Positions 32,173 to 43,204 of a DNA stretch of 64,000 nt are shown in pieces. The DNA lies in the NCBI GenBank assembly GCA_947561395.2, contig OX387190.1, forward strand, positions 11,154,858 to 11,218,857. The letters run 5' to 3'. Origin of the DNA: Buxus sempervirens. Lineage: Eukaryota > Streptophyta > Magnoliopsida > Buxales > Buxaceae. The notes under the pieces were generated by a model, which saw nothing but the letters and a program-made list of their open reading frames with translations, had not been told where the DNA came from and did not search any database. The position numbers and the translations under genes were made by a program. Every line of letters begins with the position of its first letter. The stretch's first letter is position 1.

Positions 32173-33238
32173 GGAATATTCTAGGGCTTCCAAGGGTCCC
32201 AAATTTTTTTTTTGATTTGATTGATAAAAATAATCAACCAAGGTTTTCATGGAATATTCTAGGGCTTCCAAGGGTCCCAATTTTTTTTGATTTGATTGAT
32301 AAAAATAACCAACCAAGGTTTTCATGGAATATTCTAGGGCTTCCAAGGGTCCCAATTTTTTTTTTGATTTGATTGATAAAAATAACCAACCAAGGTTTTC
32401 ATGGAATATTCTAGGGCTTCCAAGTATCCCACAAATGTTTTGATTTGATTGATAAAAATAACCAACCAAAGGTTTCTTGGAATATTCTAGGGCTTCCAAG
32501 TATCCCACAAATGTTTTGATTTGATTGATAAAAATAACCAACCAAAGGTTTCTTGGAATATTCTAGGGCTTCCAAGTATCCCACAAATGTTTTGATTTGA
32601 TTGATAAAAATAACCAACCAAAGGTTTCTTGGAATATTCTAGGGCTTCCAAGTGTCCCACAAATGTTTTGATTTGATTGATAAAAATAACCAACCAAAGG
32701 TTTCTCGGAATATTCTAGGGCTTCCAAGTGTCCCACAAATGTTTTGATTTGATTGATAAAAATAACCAACCAAAGGTTTCTTGGAATATTCTAGGGCTTC
32801 CAAGTATCCCACAAATGTTTTGATTTGATTGATAAAAATAACCAACCAAAGGTTTCTTGGAATATTCTAGGGCTTCCAAGTGTCCCACAAATGTTTTGAT
32901 TTGATTGATAAAAATAACCAACCAAAGGTTTCTCGGAATATTCTATGGCTTCCAAGTGTCCCACAAATGTTTTGATTTGATTGATAAAAATAACCAACCA
33001 AAGGTTTCTTGGAATATTCTAGGGCTTCCAAGTATCCCACAAATGTTTTGATTTGATTGATAAAAATAACCAACCAAAGGTTTCTTGGAATATTCTAGGG
33101 CTTCCAAGTATCCCACAAATGTTTTGATTTGATTGATAAAAATAACCAACCAAAGGTTTCTTGGAATATTCTAGGGCTTCCAAGTGTCCCACAAATGTTT
33201 TGATTTGATTGATAAAAATAACCAACCAAAGGTTTCTT
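32173..33238 (-). repeat. 76-bp minisatellite in TatM leader, 14 copies
   Basis: Copies of GGAATATTCTAGGGCTTCC (plus strand) start at 32173, 32251, 32326, 32403, 32479 and then every 76 bp to 33163. The copies nearest gag have CAAGGGTCCC and variable T runs; the other copies have CAAGTATCCC or CAAGTGTCCC. Within these, a three-unit (228-bp) pattern of variants appears twice between 32,555 and 33,010. Since 76 is not a multiple of 3, the short open frames seen across it are artefacts. Confidence 0.93.
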
Positions 33239-33553
33239 TTTTTTTATTTTTCTTCCTTCAAATTTGCTGAATTTTATCAGTTTTCAAGTTCCAAAGTTTG
33301 ACTGACACATGTTTGAGTTGAGTTGGTGTCAAAAAATATGACACCTTGGTTTCCTCTTTGATTTTCAAACTTAGGTTAAATCCTGAAAGAATATTTTATT
33401 TTATTCTTTTTTTATTATTTTTTTGTTTTTGATTTTGTATTTTTGGGAACATTTCTTATGTTCTTTTCGGGGTGCCTAAGGATTATCCATAGTGTTTTAG
33501 GCATTTTATTCTGAAAATTTGGGCTGAAAAGCCAATTTGTGCATTTTTTGAAT

Positions 33554-33695
33554 GTATCCGGTATACTATACCGGATAAGAATATGTCTTATTGTATCCGG
33601 TCACCCTAACCGGATATACGCATATGCCTTTGTATCCGGAAATACATACCGGATATGAATAGAATTGTTATTAACCGGCCTGAGTTGCCGGTTAT
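33554..33695. promoter_or_regulatory. Phased dyad array in TatM leader
   Basis: GTATCCGG starts at 33554, 33593 and 33632, with CCGGATAA or CCGGATAT exactly 17 bp later each time. A diverged fourth dyad (TTAACCGG at 33671, CCGGTTAT at 33688) keeps the 39-bp period and 17-bp arm distance. The pattern is the same as in the TatM LTR, but spacer sequences differ. Confidence 0.88.
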
Positions 33696-35209
33696 TGCCG
33701 AAACGGCCCTTTTTGGCTCATTTTTTTCACCCGATTAGTTTTTTTTCATTCCCAATTAATGTTCACCTTAATTTGTCCTTCAAAACTTGCCCCAAATTGG
33801 GCTTGGACATCATACTTGCAAAATTCTCTAAATTTAGGAAAAGAACATGGCTTTACCTTGCCCCCTTGTATTACCTTCATTCAATATGGTATTCACATTA
33901 TACCTTGGCCTGTAAAACATGCAAACGGCCTTCCCACATTTACACCCAATTCCCCAAACGCAATTGTGTGCTTTTAGCCGAAAACGTGTTTCTCCACCTT
34001 CAAGCGTATGGTTTTTGGGTTTTGGCTTAATTGGCAACTTAGAACTCAAGTCTAGTGATGCCCGGAATCGAATCACAGATCCCATTGTCATCACATCATT
34101 GACCCAAATTCTAAGGTAAATGTTTTCACTTTCGCTTTCCGAAGTCACGACCTCGGTGCGCCAAGCTACACACATTCATAGTTCAACTTCCTAATAGGTA
34201 AAGGGTAGGCTGTACAAATTGTTTCAAGTGCTCAAGTGCAATTTTAAATTGTGGTAACATTCACAACGTCCCAGCCCCTTGCCACTCTTTTTCGTAGCCA
34301 TGCATTCAATTTCAAGCCAAGGTACATATGACAAAAATAATGAAGCTAAATACAAGCAAGCAAGCACCAAAACAACTAAATATGCACAAAAAATATTACA
34401 TGCCCAAAAAGTGGTATACAAAACATGTTATTTGTACAAACAACAATTAAACCATGGAAGCATGCTTGAAACCCAAAAGCATTCCCAAAATTCCAGATTT
34501 TCATGTTCTTTTTCATGCTCAAAGTGTACCATTTCTACCCAAATTGAAGCCTAAAATTTTAGCACTACTTGGCATGGTTCAAAAGTGTTTCAATGAGGTT
34601 AAACATGCTTAAAAACCCCCAAATATACACTGAAATTTCCAGATTTTTTTTCCTTCAATTGGATGCTCAAGTGACATGGTTTTATGCCCAAATCCAAGCC
34701 TAAAACCCAGAAGCTAACAATATGACATAAAAAGCTTTTAGCTTGGGAAACATATGCTTGAAAATCCCCAAAATTCCCACTAAGCATTTCAGATTTTTTT
34801 TTTCATTGTTTTCATGCTCAACTTATGTCATTCCATACCCCCAAGTTCAAATCATGGCCCAAAACAACCATTAAGCACAAAAAGTATTATTCATGGGAAA
34901 CATGCTTGAATACTCAAAATTTACACCAATTTTTCAGATTTTGAAAATTTCTTTTTCATGGCATAACAACTTAAATCAAAGCATGTCATCACAAAACACA
35001 TCCAAATCATGTTTCAAAATAGGCTTCTTCTAGACACATTTCTAGCCAACATCAAGCCACACATACATGCTTTTGATCCATACAAATTTCTAAGCATCCT
35101 AATCTGATTTGAAATATAACAATATGCACAAACGAAGTAAACAAAATAGCAAGCATTCAAAAGTAGAGAAAAGCATGAACAATTAAACAAAAATGGCTTA
35201 AATCCACAA
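33696..35209 (-). other. TatM leader with conserved non-coding block
   Basis: 33,845-34,185 corresponds to TatP 18,408-18,725 (core GTGTAGCTTGGCGCA and CTTCGGAAAGCGAAAGTG on the minus strand). The rest is AT-rich, with several dispersed, diverged copies of a segment containing TTTCAGATTTT and GGGAAACATGCTTGAA (34,440-34,960). No shared open frame. Confidence 0.55.
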
Positions 35210-35228
35210 GTCCCCAGCAGAGTCGCCA
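35210..35228 (-). other. Primer binding site of TatM
   Basis: On the minus strand TGGCGACTCTGCTGGGGAC, the same 19 bases as in TatP, two bases from the LTR edge. Confidence 0.88.
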
Positions 35229-35230
35229 GT

Positions 35231-37536
35231 TGTGAGACATGGGAAAAAATCACCGGAATGATCATCCCTCCGTCAACACATGGGTTCAACGCAAAAACAG
35301 GAGAGTCGCCACCATTCATGATTTTGGGGTGAGAATGGACACCAAAGAGTTCAAAATAAGTAAAAAGTGAAAAAAAGAAACATTCTAGGATAAAAATAAC
35401 CCTACTTGAAAATCAAATCCAGAGATGGGTAAGGGGATTAGATTATGAACGGGGGAAGGTGTTAGGCACCCCCATTCATCCACACGAAGTGGTTGCCAAA
35501 GTGTATGTTCATGCGAAAACAAAGTAAGAAAGCTTGCTAAAAATCATGAGAAACCTTGAAAAAGGTCAAATGTATGATATCTTCACATGAGAATCCAAAT
35601 GAATTTTGGGTTCTCCTTTTATGTCAATATCATTTCTGAAACATTAAAGAGGTGGAAATCAAAGCACAAGTTGCTCAAAACCAAGTTAAATCGAATCCGG
35701 GAAGTTTGGTAAAAAGTATGCCATTTGTCTTGAAATCATTCAAATACAATTTTAAATCAAATCAAACCAAATCCATTTGAAAGATTATAATAAATAAGAG
35801 TCTCATGCAAAATTTCACTTCATTCCGATGAAAATCATAGGAGTTATGCTCCTTTGAAGTTGCTGCTGGGGATTTTTAAAAGTGGTAAGTGGGCAATTTT
35901 GGAAAATTGTCTAGAAAAATACACTACATAAAAGTCCACGAAATTTGGTGTGATTGAAGTCTGTAGAGCCATATTTCAAAAGAAACTAGCCTCATATAAA
36001 AATTCCTTCGGATGTGCCTTGGGTGGTCTCCCGAACAGGCCCTGAAGATCACAGATTTATCCAGAAAAGTACAAATGAACCGTTCTGAGTAAATCGGCTA
36101 CCAATAATTCAAATGGAATCCAAAAATTATGAAATCAGCTGGATTTGAAAATAGACTCATAAAGGAGTACTCAGAAACAAAAATCACTCGAATCGGACTT
36201 AAAACGAACACATGGCGGTCCGTCGAAGTGACAAGTTCTATACTTGAACCTAAACTGTCTACTTAACTTCAACAGAGAGGTGTCTAAAATCTGCTCGATG
36301 GAAATTCATGAAATTTGGTGGACATAAACTAGACAGCCTCACCTTTCCCATGGTTTTAAAATTACTCCAAAATTCATCCGGACGATGAAGTTATGGGCGT
36401 CCGAAGTAAGGGTACAGGTGCTGTCCAGTTAGGCCCACTTTTGAAGAAAATCAAATCCGAAAATTTATAAAGTGTGTGAGATTCATGTGAGATGAATCCA
36501 AAACCTTTGAAAAACATTTAAAAACACTCCAGAATTTGATTTAGGCCATTTATTGGAGATTTATCACAATGAATGTAATAAATCCCCAAATGTGAGCCTA
36601 TTCACCAAAAAAGTGTAATATGTGTGCAAGAGTGAAAAACCAAGCAAGATTAATACAACAACATATCATGCATATGGATTCAACAAAATAGGTTCTAGCA
36701 TAGCCTAGGGTTCCGTTCCATTATCGTTTCCCTCTGTTCTCTCTCCCCGTTAAACATGGATATTCGAAATAATCAAGGGTACTTTGATTATGGAACGGTT
36801 TTCAAACATTTAAAAGCCTTATGCTACATGGGTTCTAGCACTAGGGTCAATCCCCAGTCTCGTTTCTCCTAGATCCGCCTTCACGTTTTACGGCTAGGGG
36901 AGTCTTGAGATACTTTGAGCCGGGGAAGGATTTCCACACATACAAACAAGGCTTTACACTACAGAAAGGTAGAAGAAGAGATCTAGATCTAGGAATGTAA
37001 AGACAGAAAATAAAAAGAAAAGTTGAGGCTTACCTGAGTTCTGGAGGCGATTCCGCAGCGGTTTTCTTCTTCTCTTGGAGTTCTTCTTTGCGAGAATTCA
37101 AAACAAGAGTTGAGTGCCCTTTGCTCAAGGAGGAGGCTCCTATTCATAGGCAAAGGCTAAGGTCATTGGTAGACACAACTTAATGTCTAGAACCCCTCCA
37201 ACCTTAACCCTAAGGTCATTTCCGAGATTTCCCCTCATTTAATGAGGGACATGATGGTAACAAGTGATTTCTCTCGGAAAACCCTAATTTTGAGCAAACT
37301 TAATGTATCCGGTATATCAGACCGGATAAAAAAGGGTCTTAAGGTATCCGGTACATGGTACCGGATACACTAAGGCTCACATGTATCCGGTATGAGTATC
37401 CGGATACAGGAAGGAGTACTTGTATCCGGATTGAGTATCCGGATACAGGTAAAAGTTTATTTTCTTCAAATTCTGTGCTGGCTTTCAAGGAGATAATGAT
37501 TTTTGATGATTGTTTGTGCAATTTGGGGTGTCTACA
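35231..37536 (-). repeat. TatM 5' LTR
   Basis: 2306 bp, the partner of 4393-6710. It contains the clean version of the dyad array (GTATCCGG at 37305, 37344, 37383 and 37422; partner arms 17 bp later; strict 39-bp period), a TATGAATA box (37,141-37,148) and a CAG/GTAAG donor near 37,031. It ends exactly at the ATATC duplication (37537-37541). Confidence 0.92.
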
Positions 37537-38444
37537 ATATCACAGATTATAGCACATGGGGGTCTACCTTATGGATCCACCTATTCTCTTTTCCCCTAGC
37601 TCTCTCTTCACGTTTTATGGCTAAAGAGGAATCTTGAGGTACTTGGAGGTAGGTTTGGGAATACAAACACAAACAAGAGGCCGTATTCTACAAAAAAAAG
37701 AAGAACAGATTATAGGGTTCTATTCTAAGAATCCACCTGTTCCCCTTTCCCCTAGCTCTCTCTTCACGTTTTACGGCTAGAGAGGGGTCTTGAGGTACTT
37801 AGAGGCAGGTTTGGGGATGCAAAAATAAGAAGGCCTTATTCTACAGCAATGGAGAAAATTAGACTATTTTTGAAATTAAAAACAGAAAATAAAAGAGAAA
37901 AGAGACTTACCTGGATTGAGAAAGCAGAAAAGCAGGGATTCCCTTCTTCACTTGGAGCTCTTCAGGCTTCAGATTTGTAGCCCTTTGCTTGAGGAGAGGC
38001 CCTCTATTTATAGGCAAACCCAGGGGCATGGTTGGTCCAAGGGATATGCCAAGATAGAGTTCCAGAAGATTCCAGATTGAGTTAAAAACAGAGATAATGC
38101 CAATCCATTGAACCATAGAGGATAAACAAGAGGATTTGAATGGATAAACAAGAGGATTTGAATCTCCCAAAGAGAGATTTGAGTACAGATAAGGCTCAGA
38201 AATCGAGAAAGGATAAATTCGCTCAAAAAACCCACGCCCGTATATGAATTACGGTCGTGCCGTGACCGTATTAATAATACGGGCACAGCATGACCGTATA
38301 TGCATTACGGGCAAAACTGGACCGTAGATAAATTACGGGCACTTCATGTTTGACCAGAATTTTCACCTTTTTGACTTGTTTCACATCCCAATTACATATT
38401 TTCAGTTATCTTCTCATTTTGTAGTGCAATTTGGGGTGTCTACA
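37537..38444 (-). repeat. Upper part of solo LTR S1
   Basis: U3, promoter and first U5 part of S1: the LTR start lies at 38,444, phased half-sites start at 38236, 38250, 38264, 38278, 38292, 38306, 38320 and 38334, TATAAATA lies at 38,005-38,012 (minus), the donor near 37,910, and two CTAGCCGTAAAACGTGAAG-type boxes at about 37,610 and 37,780. Confidence 0.85.
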
Positions 38445-40351
38445 ACAGTTTAGGGGCTTTATACAATGATAAAATTTGAGTTTGATAGGTTAATTATAGA
38501 TTAAGTGGTGTTGGTTTAGAAGGTTGGAGGTGATTAGTGAATTAGAATTCTTATGGTTTAGTTAAGGCAAGCCTATGAACCGGGTTTCATTTTATAGTCT
38601 AAGTGTATAACACTTGCACTATTTAATTGGGAAAGGATATACTGTTAATGATGGATGTTTAGAGGGCTAATAAGAGGTTTAATGAGGTTTTAATTAAGGC
38701 TAATGAAATAGGTTAAATGCTGGTTGTAATAATAACCCAAAGGTTTATGGTCTGGTTTAAGTGAACCCATGGTTCACTTGGTTTTGGTTCATATATATTT
38801 GGAACCCTTAGTCTCTCTTCATATTTTTTTGCTCCATACGTGTGAGAAGGATTTCATGGCTGAAGTGAGTCAAGGTGGAAAGGGAAGAAATCGAAGGGGA
38901 ATTGAAGCCTAAGGTGAGGGCTTTCGTAGTTCATGGTTAGGAGAGGCTAAAGGGCATAGTTTGGTGAGTTGGGTGTTGAAATTGGTGGAGGCTGAAGCTG
39001 CTAGGTGATCTCCAAGCCAAAATCCAACTGTGCTAAAGAGGTTTCTTGCTCATTGAGTTTCAAACAAAGTGATTTAGGTAGGTAGTAACCTTGGTAAAGA
39101 TTTTTATCGAAAATACTTTGGTTTTGTCAAGATTTAGTGCTGTTTTGGCTGAATTTTCCCTTGTATCCAAATTTCTATTTTATGTCTTGGTTGTATGGTT
39201 TCATTTAGCATCTGAGATGCTAGTTTTTAGAACCATGAATGTTAGGTTGTGAATTATTTATAGCATGTTTCAAGCACAGTGATGTTCAGCCATGGTTTAG
39301 TTGTAAAATTGTTGTGTTTCATTGTTTTTGGTACATTGATGTTGAAAGTTTATATTGGTATGATTTGGCTTTGTGTATGAAGCAATTTAGTTAATGTATA
39401 AAGCAATTTAGTCTTCTGGGTTGTTAAGAAACATTAGTGTTGATTGTGCTTTAAAATATACAGCTCATGTTATAACTGTTAATTGCACAGATCTGATTTT
39501 TGACCCTCCAAAAACGAGCTAAACTTGGTCCAAACTGTATAGAATTAGCCTACACGCTATATACCTTTGGAAAGCTATAAGAGTTTATTTTCCAACGCAT
39601 CAAACGATGCTCAATTTCTAGTTTTCTAGAAAAAGTTATGACAATTTTACTAAATGTGGTTTAACATTACTGTTTGTGAACGAATTTCATGTTTTTGAAC
39701 AAAATATTCTTTTCATATCATGGTTCATCACTATTTGAGTTAAAAATATATCAAAAGTGATTTTTGGGATTGATATATCATGTCTTAAAAAACTTAAAAA
39801 TTTTATCTTTAAAATTTTACAAGTGGTTTAAGATTCTTGAAATAGAATTTAAAGTGTTTGGAGCTGTGCTTTATTTAAATCATTTTCAAATTGTTGTAGT
39901 AAATTATACTTTTGGGTTTACCAAATGAATTGGATTTCTTGTAATTATTTCAAGCGGATTTTCTGGTTTTGTGTTATAGAATCCCATCATTTAATATAAA
40001 AAGTAGATTTTCATTAGTTGACATCATTTTCAGCAAATGTAAATTTGATTTAATATAGCTTGGTTTGTTTTATTTTAACCAAACAAAAGAATTGCTTTGT
40101 TTTCTACAATGCATACAACATTGGTATTTCGAGATAGTGGACTCTATTAAACCCTTACCTAGATTTATATTTTAACAAGATTTTACATAGCTACATAATT
40201 TCTTTTCTTTCCAAAGAATTTCTAACCTAACTAAATGATTGTATTTGATTTTAAAGAAATTCTTAAACATATAATAAGGATAAATACTTTTGTTTCTACC
40301 ATATAATATGATCATTCAAGTATAGAAATGGATCCTTTGTGATGGATATGG

Positions 40352-40405
<54 letters not shown>

Positions 40406-41613
40406 TGGCCATGTGATTGGCATGATGTTAAAATGATGAGGCTTCAGCCTATGAGATATGCTTGTGACTTACTATGTTACTGTGAATGTAGAATTCCATT
40501 AGTTGTGATATGATGAATGGGACAACAGTATTCAGTATTTTCCTGTCCTTGTTATGTTTTCTTAGTGTCTTTGGTTTATTGTGGTCTAGTAGGCATAAAT
40601 GGGGTATGGATCCATTCCTAGGCTAGTAAATGTTATGGTATTGGCTTGTCAGGTTAACACTTAAGTCCAATCACTATAAGCGGCAACCTTGTTAGGATGA
40701 GGTAACACAAGCCCAGTGTGGCTCCCTCATCGGATATGATATTGGAATGAGGTACATAGACCTAGCGTGGTTCCCTCATCAAGTTTGACATGAGATTGGT
40801 ACTGGATCAATGTTGTATTTGGGTTGTACTTGCCAACCCCAAGGAGGGGGTACTCCGTAGGAAGATTGCGATGCTTTCTTCTAGTAAATCGTGAGGTGGC
40901 AAAAGCTGGACTTGTTTCTTAATCTGATTTATAGACTTGCCAAAGACATGAGCCCTACTTGCTATGTTAGACTGTTCTTGCTTTATTTGCATTTCTTTGA
41001 ACTGCATACATGGTGTATATGTTATTTTAATTGCCTGTTTTTATTCTATATAGCATGCTTATGATAAGGATGCTCACTTGTGGATTTAGCATAGTTTTCT
41101 GATAAAACTTATATCTTGTTGTATTTCAAACTGCACAACATGGTTTAGCATAATACTGTATTTTGCATATTACTTCCTATTAAGATTATTTCTCACGTGT
41201 GTTTTTCCCTGTTTATTCGGTGTTTTGTTTTTAGCACAAGGAGAGCGACCTAGGGATATACGTGAGGGAGATCAAGCATATAGACCAAAGGAATATTATC
41301 GTCCCTGATGTCATGGATGTATTTTGGATGTCTGTATATGAATGCTGTGATAGATAGTGAGAGATAGATAACCCATTTTGATCATGCTTTTGGTGGATAA
41401 AATGATGTTGATATATAACTGTGATAAATCAGGTGTTAGAGTCTTCATACAACCTTGCTATTACAGCCGTTATATAGCTGTTTTTATATTAATTTAGGTT
41501 TATAATTGTTTTAGATTGTTTCTTAAGGTGACTTATCATGCTTTGGGTCCTAAATTAGCGCTCGGAAGCCAGTCTGAACCTTAACCGGGTGGACCTGGTT
41601 TCAGGGTGCTACA
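38445..41613 (+). repeat. Main part of solo LTR K1
   Basis: No open frame of note. TATA-like ATATATATTT lies near 38,791 with a transcript-like leader after it. A (TA)25 microsatellite lies at 40,353-40,402. Two copies of a GATGAGGTAACACAAGCCCAG-like segment (40,690-40,790, ending CCCTCATC) resemble the internal repeats in the other large LTRs. The end is GGTTTCAGGGTGCTACA at 41,613. Confidence 0.55.
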
Positions 41614-42006
41614 ACTATTGCTAGTATCATATTAAAAAAAAAAGTCTTTGTAATAGGTCTTTTATTTTACGTATATCTATTTGAAAAGAAGATCTCATAT
41701 TATCATTTATTCCTTCTATTAAATCTTCCACTCCTAGTTTAATCCTATGATCCATTGTACTAGCTAAACAATATAAATTAGGCATATCTTGTCAATATTT
41801 TAAAATTTTAGCTTCCATTGCAGGGAAAATATCCTTAGCAATGGGCATGTCTCTATATTGTTTAAAGCAAATACTTATTTGATATAGTATATTTAAAATA
41901 TTTGAGGATGTTGGGTAATAAACCCCTGATAAGAATCTTGTTGCATCATAAAAAACTTTTAAAAAATATCTTAAAATTTCTACTATTTGCAAGTCAAGTT
42001 CTATTA

Positions 42007-42742
42007 GGGCCCAATTGGTTCGCGGAATTAGGGGTTGGAATTGGGGTAAGAATTGGAATTGGGTTTCCAATTCCAATTCTTTTGATTGGTTAAATATTTG
42101 GAATTTGGAATTGGAATTAAGGCCCAATTCCATAGAAATAGCTTATAGGCTATTTTTGAAGTTACCTAATTCCCTACTAAATCGAGAAGAATTGGGGATA
42201 CGCGGTAGAGAATTAGAAGCACGATATATGCCCGACAAATAGAGCTAGAAAAATGCGACCCAACCCGACACGAGTTAAACAGGTTTGGGTTGACCTGTTT
42301 ATTAATTGGGTTGGGGTTTCCCCAACCCGCCAGTAATCTGGTCAATCCAATTATGACCCAGCAACCCGACGAGTAACCCAATTTTTTTAAAAAATTGACA
42401 AAAGTGCTCTATCCCAACCCAATTAACCCCAAACCCGACCCAAACACGGTACAACCCGATCCAATTAACCCCAACCCTGTTTTAATCATATTTTTTGAAA
42501 AATAAAAATAAAAAATAATAAGAAACGGGTTGGCAGGTTGGGTTTGGGTTCGGGGGTTTTCCAACCCGCCTTAATTTAGTTTAACCCGAACCCGACCCAA
42601 TTAACCCCAACCCGATTATGACCCGACCCTGAACCCGACCCAAACCGACCCTTTGCAAGCTCTACCAATAAAGAAACTACCAAATCTCATTCTCCTCTTC
42701 CTCGCTGGTGTTGCAGGGACTAGTACGTATCTTCTCTATTCT

Positions 42743-42777
<35 letters not shown>

Positions 42778-43204
42778 TGTTTCCTCTCTCTCCTTCTTCT
42801 ATATTTCTCTCTCTTCTGTTTCCACTTGCTTTGACCTATCGAATTGATCATAATCATCTGGTCTTACATGGAGGACCTGATTAAGACAAAAATATTATTA
42901 AAACCCAGTAGTGTTGTTTTGGTTTTGGTTGCAGAGAATGGATTATTGGAATTCATATGTCATGATAATCAGTCATTTGTGTTATTATTAACATGGGAAT
43001 GATACAAATCAATTCTTCATAAGTTCATCCAATCAATGGAATTGGATTTTAAATCAATTCTTCATGGAATCGTAATTCCAAATTTCAATTCTCTTGCCAT
43101 CCAATCACAATAATTTCAATTCTACCCAATTCCAATTCTTGATGAATTAGAATTGGAATTATAATTCTTAATTCCAATTCTAATTCATTGAACCAATCGG
43201 GGCC
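42007..43204. mobile_element. PIF/Harbinger-like non-autonomous element
   Basis: The terminal inverted repeats are GGGCCCAATTGGTTC at the left and GGCCCCGATTGGTTC (reversed right end); both sides are flanked by TTA (42,004-42,006 and 43,205-43,207). TTA duplication and GGGCC ends suit PIF/Harbinger. The subterminal parts are full of the inverted box GGAATTGGAATT. No transposase. It interrupts hAT transposase codons, which continue on both sides. It contains a second element (42,240-42,664) and a CT microsatellite (42,744-42,769). Confidence 0.65.
42240..42664. mobile_element. hAT-type MITE inside the Harbinger-like element
   Basis: The ends TAGAGCTAGAAAAATGCGACC and, reversed, TAGAGCTTGCAAAGGGTCGG are inverted repeats. 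The flanks CCGACAAA (42,232-42,239) and CCAATAAA (42,665-42,672) form an 8-bp duplication with two mismatches. The body is dense in AACCCGACCC-like boxes in both orientations, common in small plant hAT derivatives. Confidence 0.6.

Larger units (their letters stand above)
4393..37536 (-). mobile_element. TatM: full-length Tat-lineage Ty3 retrotransposon
   Basis: Two LTRs (35231-37536 and 4393-6710) flanked by an exact 5-bp duplication ATATC (4388-4392, 37537-37541). The body, without the nested TatP element, is about 13 kb, so TatM is about 17.6 kb. Order on the minus strand: 5' LTR, primer site, 3.2-kb leader with a conserved block, phased dyads and a 76-bp minisatellite, then gag, protease, G-patch, reverse transcriptase, RNase H, second RNase H, integrase, an antisense gene, polypurine tract, 3' LTR. 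The second RNase H places it in the Tat branch (Tat/Retand/Ogre). By eye the LTRs differ at a few tens of positions in 2.3 kb. At least seven lesions break the polyprotein. Confidence 0.92.
3485..38444 (-). mobile_element. Solo LTR S1 of the TatP family, split by TatM
   Basis: Its own sequence is 3485-4392 plus 37537-38444 (about 1.8 kb). Read on the minus strand it starts TGTAGACACCCCAAATTGCA and runs through a TATAAATA box (38005-38012), the conserved CTAGCCGTAAAACGTGAAG segments, a CAG/GTAAGT splice donor near 37,910 and the GGTGCCTAACACC box, ending near 3485. The last few bases are diverged (expected TGTGAGACATGG in plus-strand reading, seen GCGGAAACATGG), and no target duplication is visible. 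The eight phased half-sites of this family are perfect here (38,236-38,340). TatM sits inside it with an exact ATATC duplication. Confidence 0.72.
2916..41613 (+). mobile_element. Solo LTR K1 (large Ty3-type), split by later insertions
   Basis: Its own sequence is 2916-3228 plus 38445-41613. It starts TGTGAAATCCTG and ends GGGTGCTACA, with TG...CA ends. The flanks GCTAT (2911-2915) and ACTAT (41614-41618) are a 5-bp duplication with one mismatch, and removing the block restores the hAT transposase phase. There is a TATA-like run near 38,791, a (TA)n tract at 40,353-40,402, and no gag or pol, so it is a solo LTR of about 3.5 kb. Its general form resembles Del/Tekay LTRs, but no coding region is present to prove the lineage. 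The CACTA end and solo LTR S1 interrupt it. Confidence 0.6.

Noticed and set aside
32411-33225. Series of 68-codon minus-strand open frames (MVIFINQIKTF...)
   Set aside because: They arise from the 76-bp tandem repeat, which shifts phase every unit; no start or codon signal.
38418-38431. TTTTGTAGTG as the missing right end of the CACTA element
   Set aside because: The same bases occur in the TatP-family LTR S2 at the matching place, so they belong to LTR S1.
40353-40402. (TA)n tract as an origin or regulatory element
   Set aside because: Ordinary microsatellite inside solo LTR K1.
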